This document shows positions 1 through 7,631 of a stretch of DNA of 64,000 nucleotides, piece after piece. The position numbers were made by a program, and so were the translations under genes. The stretch covers positions 1 through 64,000 of the forward strand of contig NZ_SEOO01000015.1 of assembly GCF_004152865.1 (NCBI RefSeq), in the 5' to 3' direction. The notes below the pieces were generated by a model. It searched no databases. It was not told the origin of the DNA and saw only the letters and a program-made list of their open reading frames with translations. This DNA comes from Sphingobium cupriresistens (GTDB lineage: Bacteria; Pseudomonadota; Alphaproteobacteria; Sphingomonadales; Sphingomonadaceae). Numbering within the stretch: the first letter of the stretch is position 1; every line of letters starts with the position of its first letter.

Positions 1-82
1 TTCCACGCTGTAGATCCCCACACCTCCCTGACTCGGCAGAAAGGCTTCAAGGTGGACGACTTTTACGCCGCCCGCAGCAGGA

Positions 83-318
83 CTATCCCGCCGCTACCGT
101 GGTCGAATATTGCTCCGCCGTTCTCACGCGCTCCAGGATCTTGTAATAGAGGCAAAATCCCTGACCATCCCAGTAAAGCAGCTTCAGCCTGTCGCCGCGC
201 CGTCCCCGAAAGGCGAATACGGCACCACTGGCCGGCTTCTGTCGCAGCACGGTCTGGGCCAGCATTGCAAGACCCGAAATCCCTTTGCGCATGTCAGTGA
301 CGCCGCAGGCGAGATAAA
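83..318 (-). pseudogene. IS66-family TnpB (Orf2) fragment
   Basis: The reading frame carries the IS66 Orf2/TnpB core: VYLACGVTDMRKG near the start, then FRGRRGDRLKLLYWDGQG. TnpB is the small accessory protein of IS66 transposition. Both ends are missing: the normal N-terminal residues before VYLACG are replaced by integrase sequence, and homology stops after KILER near position 127, where the frame runs into unrelated sequence. Full TnpB is about 115 residues; only about 65 remain. No TnpA or TnpC is visible inside the window, so the element is either a relic or continues beyond the left edge. The 82 bases to its left show nothing I recognise. Confidence 0.8.
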
Positions 319-624
319 CTCCCGGCAAACGGCTTCGACCTTCATATTGGGAGTGCGGCGGCGCTTAGTCGGATCAATGCCCTCATCGACCTGGCGTAGG
401 ATATCCATCGCCTTCTCGCGGGCCGTGGCCAATGTGATGCGCGGGAAAACGCCCAGCTTCATCCGCTTCTGATCGAGCCCGTAACGGAACTTGACCGAAA
501 AGACCTTTTGCCCTTGCGCCGACACCCGAACACTCATGCCGGGGCAATGAAGATCATGCACTTCATAGCGTTTCGCCTGCGGTTTCAGGGCTTCGAGCGT
601 CTTGTTGGTCAGGGCCTTCTGCAT
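313..624 (-). pseudogene. P4-type tyrosine integrase, N-terminal fragment
   Basis: About 104 residues match the N-terminal arm-binding domain (DUF4102-like) of P4-family tyrosine recombinases: LTNKTLEALKPQAKRYEVHD, then FRYGLDQKRMKLGVFPRITL and AREKAMDILRQVDEGIDP. The family is normally about 400 residues and its catalytic Arg-His-Arg-Tyr domain is missing. At REFI (about position 312) the frame passes directly into an IS66 TnpB sequence read out of frame, so the gene was cut by an insertion or deletion. Such integrases insert islands at tRNA 3' ends, which fits the tRNA fragment at 2451-2495. It cannot be active as it stands. Confidence 0.82.
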
Positions 625-645
625 GTGTCATCCTTTCGATGACAC
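625..645 (-). promoter_or_regulatory. Hairpin over the integrase ribosome-binding site
   Basis: A perfect 7-bp inverted repeat, GTGTCAT (625-631) and ATGACAC (639-645), abuts the integrase ATG at 624. On the gene strand the purine-rich GAAAGGA Shine-Dalgarno falls in the 7-base loop and first stem base. The structure could limit translation of the integrase; this is inferred from the sequence only. Confidence 0.4.
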
Positions 646-872
646 TTCAATAATCACGGAAATCAGCCAATCTCAAAGAAATTCCCAGCGCCCGAAGAAC
701 CTGAATTGGGAAAGTTCAGCGTGACGCGATTTGACCATACCGCACATGACCGGGGGGTGCTTTAGACCAAGCCGTCATGACGATCTTCGGACCAAGTGCC
801 GCGACACTGATTCTGGGTTTTGCGGCCTCACGTGATTACGTTTGGCGTGGCGGTGATCGATAAACCGGCTTC

Positions 873-2048
873 CTATCGATCATCTCCAAGTTCCGTACCG
901 ATCCGAAGCAGATCGACATAAGCTGCATATGCAAAGCTGCGATCCCGACGCCTGCCGGTTGTTTCTGTCAAAACCCCAACAGAAACTAGCGCTTCGATCG
1001 CCCGGATCGCAGTTGGCTTGCTGATCCCAAGCAAGGTCATGGCGGACGCGACCGTGACGATCGGATGGTTGGGCAGTTCCTCAAACAGTCTGACAGCGGA
1101 CACGGAAGCGGCATCACTCGCCAACAGCCGAGCGCGATCTTGGCCGACAATAGCGAAGATGTCGCGTGCTGATGTCACCGCCTCGTCGGCGATCGTCGCG
1201 ACCCCGTCGAGAAAGAAGTCGGCCCAGCCTTCCCAATCGCCTTGTGTCCGCACAGCATCCAGCCGCCGGTAATATTCGGCTCGATGACGCTTGAAGAACA
1301 GACTGAGGTAAAGCGATGGCGCACGGAGCAGCCCCCAATGCTGGAGGAGCAACGAAATCAGCAACCGGCCTATGCGCCCGTTGCCGTCAAGATAGGGGTG
1401 GATCGTTTCAAACTGAACATGAACGAGGCCGGCGCGAATGAGCGGGGGCAAGTCATCATCCGCGTGAATGTATTTTTCGAGCGCGCTCAATAACTCCGGT
1501 ACGCGCGTGGGCGGCGGCGGAACGAACACCGCATTGCCGGGCCTGCTACCTCCAATCCAGTTTTGACTGCGCCGGATTTCGCCGGGCTGCTTCGTTGCCC
1601 CCCTCACGCCGTCCATCAATCTGCGATGTGCATCGTTCAGGAGGCGCATGGAAATCGGGATACCCGAGGGGTTCGCCAATTCCTGTTGAACGTGGTTGAG
1701 GGCGTCCAGATAATTGCAGACCTCTTCTACGTCGGCGTCCGGCGCATTTACGTCATCTGCCTCGAAGCTCAGCAGATCGAGAAGCGTTGCCTGCGTCCCT
1801 TCTATCTGTGACGAGATCACGGCTTCCTTGCGGACGAACCCATAGAGAAACCAGTCAAGCGACGGCACCATCTCTGTTGCCAGATCGAGCCGCACCAAGG
1901 CCTGCTCCGCAGCACGTAAACGCCTGCTGAGGGGGTCGGAAATGGCAAAAGCAGGAGCGCGTGGCGGCAATGCGTATGGCAAAAAGGCCGGGACATCCTC
2001 CCCGCCCGCTATCACGTTCTCATATTCACCCGTCGTTCGTTTGGTCAT
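873..2048 (-). CDS. Fic family protein with N-terminal inhibitory motif
   Basis: This 391-residue protein has the full Fic active site HPYLDGNGRIGR (residues 217-228), which transfers AMP or another nucleotide moiety from a cofactor to hydroxyl groups of target proteins. Upstream, SSQIEG (79-84) fits the [S/T]xxxE[G/N] inhibitory helix of class II Fic proteins, in which Glu83 would block ATP gamma-phosphate binding. The C-terminus looks like a winged-helix DNA-binding tail (HPIVTVASAMTLLGISKPTA). I chose the ATG at 2048 (MTKRT); an in-frame TTG at 2099 is possible but gives an unlikely leader. It stands alone with no antitoxin beside it, in the remnant-island area. The target is unknown. Confidence 0.9.
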   Translation of the reverse strand: MTKRTTGEYENVIAGGEDVPAFLPYALPPRAPAFAISDPLSRRLRAAEQALVRLDLATEMVPSLDWFLYGFVRKEAVISSQIEGTQATLLDLLSFEADDVNAPDADVEEVCNYLDALNHVQQELANPSGIPISMRLLNDAHRRLMDGVRGATKQPGEIRRSQNWIGGSRPGNAVFVPPPPTRVPELLSALEKYIHADDDLPPLIRAGLVHVQFETIHPYLDGNGRIGRLLISLLLQHWGLLRAPSLYLSLFFKRHRAEYYRRLDAVRTQGDWEGWADFFLDGVATIADEAVTSARDIFAIVGQDRARLLASDAASVSAVRLFEELPNHPIVTVASAMTLLGISKPTAIRAIEALVSVGVLTETTGRRRDRSFAYAAYVDLLRIGTELGDDR

Positions 2049-2103
2049 GGCACTCGCAATTCGGTATGGAGATAGGAACGACACTGTGCCTATCCCCAAT
2101 CAC

Positions 2104-2154
2104 TAATAACGATATCGTGACTTATTGCGCATAAAAGTCAACTATCCGTTATTA
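2104..2154. promoter_or_regulatory. Inverted repeat upstream of the Fic gene
   Basis: Two 8-bp arms, TAATAACG (2104-2111) and CGTTATTA (2147-2154), flank a 35-base AT-rich stretch immediately upstream of the Fic gene, and GATATC sits just inside the left arm. The C-terminal winged-helix-like tail of the Fic protein could be an autoregulator, as known for some Fic proteins. This is a possible operator only. Confidence 0.35.
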
Positions 2155-2365
2155 ACGCCGATGGGGTTATGGCGACGAGGTGGGATTTTTCCTGACGCAC
2201 GCAACTGCGATCGATATCACGCTGCGGCTAGGCCAGCGGATGGATCACGCCGCCTTTACCCTCCATCGCTCTGATACCCAGAAAATCGACGATCTTCCGT
2301 GTGGGTATCAAGGGGGTCCCGGGCGCCCGAACTTGCATGAATGGACCTGAAGCAATACGCCTTGG

Positions 2366-2467
2366 AATCAGCGGGTCGAAGATACGGCTTCGTGTTCCCC
2401 AAGACGCGATATGACGCAGAATGACAAGCTATAACAAGAGCTTAAGCCAGCTCTTAATCAGCGGGTC
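2366..2467 (+). repeat. 12-bp direct repeat ending in the tRNA remnant
   Basis: AATCAGCGGGTC occurs at 2366-2377 and again at 2456-2467, where it forms the anticodon-stem to variable-loop part of the tRNA remnant. The copies are 90 bases apart. They could reflect an earlier integration or deletion at this attachment site. Confidence 0.35.
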
Positions 2468-2495
2468 CTTGGTTCGAGCCCAAGTGCGTCCACCA
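2451..2495 (+). other. tRNA 3' end remnant, probable attachment site
   Basis: The sequence reads as the 3' part of a tRNA: anticodon loop CTCTTAA (CTT anticodon, lysine type), T-stem CTTGG with loop TTCGAGC and CCAAG, acceptor strand TGCGTCC, then A and CCA at 2493-2495. The 5' half is absent: the bases before 2451 pair poorly with the anticodon stem and there is no D-arm. Integrases of the type found at 313-624 cross over in tRNA 3' ends and leave such a copy at the far end of an island, so this is probably an att remnant and not a working tRNA. Confidence 0.6.
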
Positions 2496-2781
2496 TATTC
2501 ATAGTAAAAGCAATTAGTTACACAGAGCGCAATGCGCTCAGAAACTGCTTACGGTTTTTTTCGTAGGCAGATCGTAAATTGTAGCGCGGTGCGCGTTTGT
2601 TCACTTCATGCGTTCCACATTGGGCGCGACGCACCTTGTATAGGAGGCGATTGAACACAGGAGCAGCGAGTGAAGACCATCGACCACATCAACACCTTTA
2701 GCTTTGCCGGCCACGATGAAATGCGCGGCGACGACAGCAGGCCAGGTGTCCGATTGAGACAGGGGGCCGAAAGCGGTTGGA
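2496..2781. other. Intergenic, no gene recognised
   Basis: Between the tRNA remnant and the end of arsB no reading frame has recognisable homology. A short forward frame starting with a GTG at about 2670 follows a purine-rich stretch but runs into the arsB 3' end and cannot be identified. Confidence 0.5.
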
Positions 2782-4068
2782 TCACCCCGCCCCGATCCTG
2801 ATTGCAAGCGCGGCGAGCGTCACCAACAAGACCGGGACAGTCAGGGTTGCACCCAGCTTGAAATAATAGCCCCAGCCGATGCGAATGCCCTTTTGTCCAA
2901 GGACGTGCAGCCAGAGCAGCGTCGCAAGCGACCCGATCGGCGTGATTTTCGGGCCAAGGTCGCAGCCAATCACATTGGCGTAGATCATGGCTTCCTTGAC
3001 CGCCCCCGTGGCGTGGGTGGCATCGATCGACAGCGCGCCCACCAGCACGGTCGGCATATTGTTCATCACCGACGATAGCAACGCAGCGATGATCCCGGCG
3101 CCGAACGCCGCGCCCCAAACGCCGCCTTGCGCCGTGCGATCGAGCAGGCTGGCGAGATGATCGATCAGCCCCGCATTTCGCAGTCCATAGACGACCAGAT
3201 ACATGCCGAGTGAGAAAATCACGACCTGCCACGGCGCTCCGCGCAAAACCTTGCGTGTTTCGATTGCATGACCCCGCGCGGCGATGACGAGCAGCAGAGC
3301 CGCACCGGCAGCGGCGACGGCGCTGACCGGCACGCCGACAGGTTCGAGCAGGAAGAAGCCCGCCAGCAGCAGGGCAAGAACGACCCAGCCTCCCCTGAAG
3401 GTAGCGGAATCGCGGATGGCCTCGCCAGGCGCGCGGAGATGGGCCACATCATAGCTGGCCGGTATCTCGCGCCGGAAGAACAGCAGCAGCACGATCAATG
3501 TCGCCGCGATCGACGCCAGATCGACCGGCACCATTACCGAGGCATAGTCGGCAAAACCGATCCCGAAAAAGTCAGCCGACACGATGTTGACGAGGTTGGA
3601 GACGATCAGCGGCAGGCTGGCGGTATCGGCGATGAACCCCGCTGCCATGACGAACGCCAGCGTCGCCTTGTCGCGGTATCCCAGCGCGCGCAGCATGGCG
3701 ATGACGATCGGCGTCAGGATCAGAGCGGCTCCATCATTGGCGAACAACGCCGACACGGCTGCACCCAGAAGCACGATCAGGACGAACAGCCTGTGGCCAT
3801 GGCCCCGGCCCCAGCGGGCGACATGCAACGCCGCCCATTCAAAGAACCCGGCTTCGTCCAGCAACAGGCTGACGATGATGATCGCCACGAATGTCGCCGT
3901 CGCATTCCAGACGATGCTCCACACCACCGGAATGTCGGAGAAAGACACCACCCCGACAAACAGCGCGACGGCCGCGCCACCCAGGGCGCTCCAACCGATG
4001 CCAAGCCCCCTGGGTTGCCATATGACGAGCGCAATCGTGGCGACGAAGATGGAGAGCGCGAGAATCAT
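2782..4068 (-). CDS. arsB: Arsenite efflux permease ArsB
   Basis: This 428-residue integral membrane protein matches E. coli ArsB closely throughout. Recognisable blocks are [17 protein letters not shown] at the N-terminus, [57 protein letters not shown] and [20 protein letters not shown]. It expels arsenite and antimonite across the inner membrane, driven by proton motive force or by an ArsA ATPase; no arsA is visible here. Length and the many hydrophobic segments (about 12) fit the family. It is the last gene of the arsRCCB operon and overlaps the preceding reductase by 4 bases, so it is translationally coupled. Confidence 0.97.
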   Translation of the reverse strand: MILALSIFVATIALVIWQPRGLGIGWSALGGAAVALFVGVVSFSDIPVVWSIVWNATATFVAIIIVSLLLDEAGFFEWAALHVARWGRGHGHRLFVLIVLLGAAVSALFANDGAALILTPIVIAMLRALGYRDKATLAFVMAAGFIADTASLPLIVSNLVNIVSADFFGIGFADYASVMVPVDLASIAATLIVLLLFFRREIPASYDVAHLRAPGEAIRDSATFRGGWVVLALLLAGFFLLEPVGVPVSAVAAAGAALLLVIAARGHAIETRKVLRGAPWQVVIFSLGMYLVVYGLRNAGLIDHLASLLDRTAQGGVWGAAFGAGIIAALLSSVMNNMPTVLVGALSIDATHATGAVKEAMIYANVIGCDLGPKITPIGSLATLLWLHVLGQKGIRIGWGYYFKLGATLTVPVLLVTLAALAIRIGAG

Positions 4069-4496
4069 GAAGCGATGCGCTGACCGGATGCGTCCACCAC
4101 CTTGTCGCCATCTTCCTTGGTGAACGCACCTAGTTGAGTATCGGGCAGCAGATCAAGGACGGCTTCGGAGGGGCGGCACAGCTTTACCCCTAGCGGCGAA
4201 ACGACCAGTGGACGGTTGATGAGGATGGGATGAGCCATCATGGCGTCGAACAGCGCTTCGTCGGCCATCGATGTGTCACCTAAGCCCAATTCGGCGTAGG
4301 GGGCGCCTTTCTCGCGCAGCAGATCGCGCGGCGTAATATCTGCCCGATCGACAAGCTGGACGAGCAGCGCGCGCGATGGCGGCGTCTTCAAATATTCGAC
4401 AACGTGCGGCTCGATGCCCGCATTGCGGATCATGGCAAGCGTATTGCGCGACGTGCCGCATTCAGGATTATGGTAGATGATGATGTCCAAGGTCAT
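4065..4496 (-). CDS. arsC: Glutaredoxin-dependent arsenate reductase ArsC
   Basis: A 143-residue Spx/ArsC-fold protein beginning with a thioredoxin-like strand and the active-site segment [10 protein letters not shown] (Cys13). The region [21 protein letters not shown] carries the conserved substrate-binding arginine of the family. In the E. coli plasmid R773 family the enzyme reduces arsenate to arsenite through an arseno-cysteine intermediate with glutathione and glutaredoxin; the arsenite is then exported by ArsB, encoded directly downstream with a 4-base overlap. It also overlaps the upstream arsenate reductase gene by 4 bases. Confidence 0.95.
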   Translation of the reverse strand: MTLDIIIYHNPECGTSRNTLAMIRNAGIEPHVVEYLKTPPSRALLVQLVDRADITPRDLLREKGAPYAELGLGDTSMADEALFDAMMAHPILINRPLVVSPLGVKLCRPSEAVLDLLPDTQLGAFTKEDGDKVVDASGQRIAS

Positions 4497-5014
4497 GGGG
4501 CTTCTCCCGCCTTGCCGCTGGCGCCTTCGCCTTGGCCGATTTCCTTGAGTTTACGGCGGGTGGCCATTTCATCGAGGCTGGTCAGCGGCAGCGCCAGAAA
4601 CAGGGCGATACGGTTCTGGAGATAGCGCAACGCCTGAAGAAAGGCGTCCCGCTGGCCCTCCCCTTCGATCGCCGCTGGATCTTCGATACCCCAATGCGCG
4701 GTCATTGGATGGCCGATCCACACGGGGCATGTCTCGCCTGCGGCATTGTCGCATACGGTAAAGATGAAATCGAAACTGGGGGCGTCGGGGGTGGCGAATT
4801 CGTCCCAGCTTTTGGACCGCATGTCGGCGGTGTCAAAGCTAAGGTTGTTCAGCACCGAAAGCGCCATCGGATGGACTTGGCCCGTTGGCTGACTTCCGGC
4901 GCTGTAAGCCTTGAAACGACCTTCGCCCAGCTTGTTCATTATCGCCTCGCCCAGGATCGAGCGTGCGCTGTTTCCCGTGCACAAGAACAGGACGTTATAG
5001 ATTTTATCGGTCAC
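4493..5014 (-). CDS. Thioredoxin-type arsenate reductase (LMW phosphatase fold)
   Basis: This 173-residue protein has the low-molecular-weight tyrosine phosphatase P-loop CTGNSAR (Cys12 to Arg18) and two further cysteines, Cys88 and Cys96, in FTVCDNAAGETC, which matches the relay of three cysteines used by thioredoxin-coupled arsenate reductases. It is a second arsenate reductase of a different fold in the same operon. The C-terminal tail (about 25 residues ending in GKAGEAP) is longer than the minimal domain. It overlaps arsR upstream and arsC downstream by 4 bases each. Confidence 0.92.
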   Translation of the reverse strand: MTDKIYNVLFLCTGNSARSILGEAIMNKLGEGRFKAYSAGSQPTGQVHPMALSVLNNLSFDTADMRSKSWDEFATPDAPSFDFIFTVCDNAAGETCPVWIGHPMTAHWGIEDPAAIEGEGQRDAFLQALRYLQNRIALFLALPLTSLDEMATRRKLKEIGQGEGASGKAGEAP

Positions 5015-5364
5015 ACTCCGGCTCCCTCAGGACTGGCACTGCAAGTGATGGCGGATAGAAGGTCGGCGCAGGCGTTCGGGTCGCCCCGGCAGCAATCGGC
5101 CATGAGGAAGTTGAGCAGCGCATGAATCCCGGCATAATCGGCGGCATAATGAATGAGGCGGCTTGTCCGCCACGACATTACGAGACCAGCCTGTTCCAGT
5201 TTCGCCAGATGATGCGACATGGTGGAGGGTGGAACGTCCATTGCCTCAGCGACGGCGCCGGCGATCATACCATCAGGACCAGTCTGCATCAGCAGCCTGA
5301 ATACCGACAGTCTTGTATCCTGTGCGAGCGCGGCGAGCGCCGCTACAGCCTTGGTTTGCTCCAT
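5011..5364 (-). CDS. arsR: ArsR/SmtB-family arsenic repressor
   Basis: A 117-residue winged-helix repressor: LAALAQDTRLSVFRLLM, then the recognition region DVPPSTMSHHLAKLEQAGLV and wing SWRTSRLIHY. The usual ELCVCDL metal site in the DNA-binding helix is absent. Instead Cys91, Cys92 and Cys99 sit near the C-terminus (DCCRGDPNAC), resembling the C-terminal arsenite site of Acidithiobacillus ArsR. I chose the second of two adjacent ATGs (5364), which has AGGA about six bases upstream. It is the first gene of the ars operon and presumably represses it until arsenite binds. Confidence 0.92.
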   Translation of the reverse strand: MEQTKAVAALAALAQDTRLSVFRLLMQTGPDGMIAGAVAEAMDVPPSTMSHHLAKLEQAGLVMSWRTSRLIHYAADYAGIHALLNFLMADCCRGDPNACADLLSAITCSASPEGAGV

Positions 5365-5852
5365 CATCCATCCTCGCTTCGATGACGGTCGAATTATGGC
5401 GTCGATCACCCAGCGTCAATTATATTTCTACAATTGCAAAAATATCGAATTGCTGCCGCGTTGATGCGTTAAACCGGATAGATCGAACGAAGGACGGAGG
5501 CGGCGCGCTCTCGCTGGCCGATATGCCCCGTGCCGGATCACTCAGTTGGGAAGCCGGGAGAAGCACCGTGGCGGCAATGTCCGCCGCGCGCTGGCGCGCA
5601 TGATTGCGCTGGATGAGGCGGTCAAGGCCGCTCTCGGCTGACCGATCGTCGGATATGTTCATACTGGTTAGGCCGATCACCGCCATATCTTCGCGTTCAT
5701 TGGCGGGCCTGTTCGCCCGCCGCACATAGATGGCCCTGAAGCCGATATGCAGCAATGAAGGCGTTGAGGGATGCGCCATTTGCAGCCTGAGGCGATACCC
5801 TGCCAGTCTCTTCAATTGACGCTTGCCACCATCGCATATCGCCTCTATCAAT
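5365..5852. other. Intergenic region upstream of arsR, no gene supported
   Basis: This stretch holds the arsR promoter and about 400 bases without a convincing gene. A 143-codon reverse frame (5420-5851) has no recognisable motif. A short forward frame ending near 5640 could be the tail of a lost gene. It looks like a junction between the arsenic operon and the catabolic region. Confidence 0.5.
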
Positions 5853-5871
5853 ATCCGACGTTTAATCGGAT
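5853..5871. promoter_or_regulatory. Palindromic operator, copy a
   Basis: ATCCGA (5853-5858), spacer CGTTTAA, TCGGAT (5866-5871). Perfect 6-bp arms with 7-base spacing. It lies just before the truncated flavin reductase frame. It is one of nine copies of the same palindrome in the window. Confidence 0.7.
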
Positions 5872-5877
5872 TGCAAT

Positions 5878-6204
5878 TTGATGCAGCCTTCCACTTATCG
5901 CGCCGACTTTGTTCAGGTCATGCGCCATATGACCGGCACCGTGGCCATCGTCGCGCGCGCGCAGCGCGATGACAGGACCGGCCTGGCCACGATCGCCGAT
6001 GACGCATTGACCGCAGACCCGCTCATACTCCTGGCCTGCGTCAACCGCACGGCGTGCGCCGATGCATTGATCGTGCAGGCGGCCGTCTTTAGCGTGAATG
6101 TCGTAACTGCCAGCGTTGCCAAAATCGTCGCCTTATGTTCCGCCCACCACCGCTGCGGCGTTCAAATGCCTTGGAAGCCGAACAAGTCTACGAGACGTGA
6201 TTAA
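5878..6204 (+). pseudogene. Truncated flavin reductase (HpaC-like, FMN-binding split barrel)
   Basis: The 108-codon frame resembles the N-terminal half of HpaC/flavin reductase-like proteins: FVQVMRHMTGTVAIVA, LTADPLILLACVNRTA, then AAVFSVNVV. Such enzymes (about 160-180 residues) supply reduced flavin to two-component monooxygenases. The canonical GFTATSF-type block is degenerate here (LATIADDALT), and after KIVALCSAHH the sequence leaves the family and ends, so the second half of the barrel is missing. It is probably a decayed gene. It still has a regulatory palindrome directly upstream, suggesting it once belonged to the regulon that includes the luciferase-like monooxygenases. Confidence 0.6.
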
Positions 6205-6207
6205 GCA

Positions 6208-6230
6208 ATATCCGAAATATTATCGGATAT
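6208..6230. promoter_or_regulatory. Palindromic operator, copy b (best copy)
   Basis: Eight-base perfect arms ATATCCGA (6208-6215) and TCGGATAT (6223-6230) around AATATTA. It lies 35 bases upstream of the CoA-transferase start and is the most symmetrical of the nine copies. Confidence 0.75.
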
Positions 6231-6265
6231 AAGCAGATATGATATGAGATTGAGAGGCTTTTTGC

Positions 6266-6952
6266 ATGATAGACAAGATCAGTCCGTCCCTGCGACAGGC
6301 GGTCGCCGATCTCCATGATGGTGCATCCATCATGATCAGCGGCTTTGGCGACGCCGGCGCACCCCATGAACTGATGGAGGCCGTGATCGCACATGGCGCG
6401 AGCGACCTGACGATCATCAGCAATAATGCCGGCGCTGGCGAGAGCGGCATCGCTGCGCTCATCAAGGCCAATCGCGTGCGCAAGGTCATCTGCTCCTTCC
6501 CGCGACAGGCAGCGTCCCACCATTTTGATGCGCGTTATCGCGCGGGCGAAGTTGAACTGGAACTGGTGCCGCAGGGCAATCTGGCCGCGCGCATCCAGGC
6601 TGCGGGATCCGGGCTGGGCGCGATCTTCACGCCGACCGGCTATGGCACGCTGTTGGCGCAGGGCAAGGAAACGCGCGAGATCGACGGGCGCAACTATGTG
6701 CTGGAATATCCCATTCATGCCGATTTCGCCTTGATAAAAGCGCGCGCGGGCGATCGCTGGGGCAATCTGGTCTATCGCAAGGTGGCGCGCAATTTCGGTC
6801 CAATCATGGCGATGGCGGCCAAGACCACGATCGCTCAGGTAGCGGAGGTCGTGGAACTAGGCGCGCTCGATCCCGAAACGGTCGTGACGCCCGGCATCTT
6901 CGTCAATCGGGTGGTGCAGGTCGCCCCGCTATCCGTCGCGGCTGCGGCATGA
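6266..6952 (+). CDS. 3-oxoacid CoA-transferase subunit A
   Basis: A 228-residue alpha subunit of the class I CoA-transferase family (PcaI/CatI/ScoA type), with the glycine-rich CoA-binding segment MISGFGDAGAPHELMEA at about residues 24-40, TIISNNAGAG, and AIFTPTGYGTLLAQGKETRE. With subunit B it moves CoA from succinyl-CoA or acetyl-CoA to a beta-keto acid such as 3-oxoadipate. The true substrate here is unknown. Subunit B follows after 14 bases, and a crotonase follows that. A strong copy of the regulon palindrome lies just upstream. Confidence 0.92.
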   Translation: MIDKISPSLRQAVADLHDGASIMISGFGDAGAPHELMEAVIAHGASDLTIISNNAGAGESGIAALIKANRVRKVICSFPRQAASHHFDARYRAGEVELELVPQGNLAARIQAAGSGLGAIFTPTGYGTLLAQGKETREIDGRNYVLEYPIHADFALIKARAGDRWGNLVYRKVARNFGPIMAMAAKTTIAQVAEVVELGALDPETVVTPGIFVNRVVQVAPLSVAAAA

Positions 6953-6966
6953 AGGAGACAAGCATC

Positions 6967-7617
6967 ATGCAGCGGATGAACCGTGAAGAAATGGCCGCGC
7001 GGGTGGCGCGGGACATTCCCGAAGGCGCCTATGTCAATCTGGGCATCGGCCTGCCCACAATGGTGGCCAATTTCCTGCCGCAGGAGCGCGACATATTCCT
7101 GCAAAGCGAAAACGGCCTGCTGGGCATGGGACCGGCGCCGGCCGAGGAGGATGTCGACTGGGAACTGATCAACGCGGGCAAGCAGCCGGTGACGCTGCTG
7201 GCGGGCGGCTCCTTCTTCCACCATGGCGATTCATTTTCGATGATGCGCGGCGGGCACATCGACATTTGCGTGCTGGGCGCATTTCAGGTGTCGGTCAACG
7301 GCGACCTGGCCAATTGGCATACCGGCGCGCCCGATGCCATTCCCGCCGTGGGTGGGGCGATGGACCTGGCGGTGGGCGCCAAGCAGGTGTTCGTGATGAT
7401 GGACCTGATGACCAAACGCGGGCAGAGCAAGCTGGTGGCGCAGTGCAGCTATCCGCTGACCGGCCTGTCATGCGTATCGCGCGTCTATACCGATGTGGCG
7501 GTGTTCGACGTCGGCCCGGCAGGCGCGCATGTCGTCGAAATGGTGCCGGGCATGACGATCGACCAGTTGCGCGACATGACCGGGGTGGACCTGCAACTGG
7601 CGCTGGAAGGCGTTTGA
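6967..7617 (+). CDS. 3-oxoacid CoA-transferase subunit B
   Basis: A 216-residue beta subunit of class I CoA-transferase. It carries NLGIGLPTMVANFLP near residues 24-38 and the SENG motif whose Glu48 forms the glutamyl-CoA thioester intermediate. GQSKLVAQCSYPLTG and MVPGMTIDQLRDMTG also match the family. I chose the ATG at 6967 because AAGGAGA lies about nine bases upstream; an in-frame ATG at 6949 overlaps the end of subunit A. It forms an operon with subunit A and the crotonase at 7632. The acceptor acid is not determined by the sequence. Confidence 0.93.
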   Translation: MQRMNREEMAARVARDIPEGAYVNLGIGLPTMVANFLPQERDIFLQSENGLLGMGPAPAEEDVDWELINAGKQPVTLLAGGSFFHHGDSFSMMRGGHIDICVLGAFQVSVNGDLANWHTGAPDAIPAVGGAMDLAVGAKQVFVMMDLMTKRGQSKLVAQCSYPLTGLSCVSRVYTDVAVFDVGPAGAHVVEMVPGMTIDQLRDMTGVDLQLALEGV

Positions 7618-7631
7618 GCGGGGAGAGCATC

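Noticed and set aside
83..624. Single 146-residue integrase-like protein
   Set aside because: The last 40 residues are an out-of-frame reading of IS66 TnpB; the frame is a fusion product of two fragments.
2451..2495. Functional tRNA-Lys gene
   Set aside because: Only the 3' part is present; the anticodon stem does not pair with upstream bases and no D-arm or 5' acceptor strand precedes it.
5420..5851. 143-codon reverse frame between arsR and the catabolic region
   Set aside because: No recognisable motif, no convincing Shine-Dalgarno, and composition unlike neighbouring proteins.
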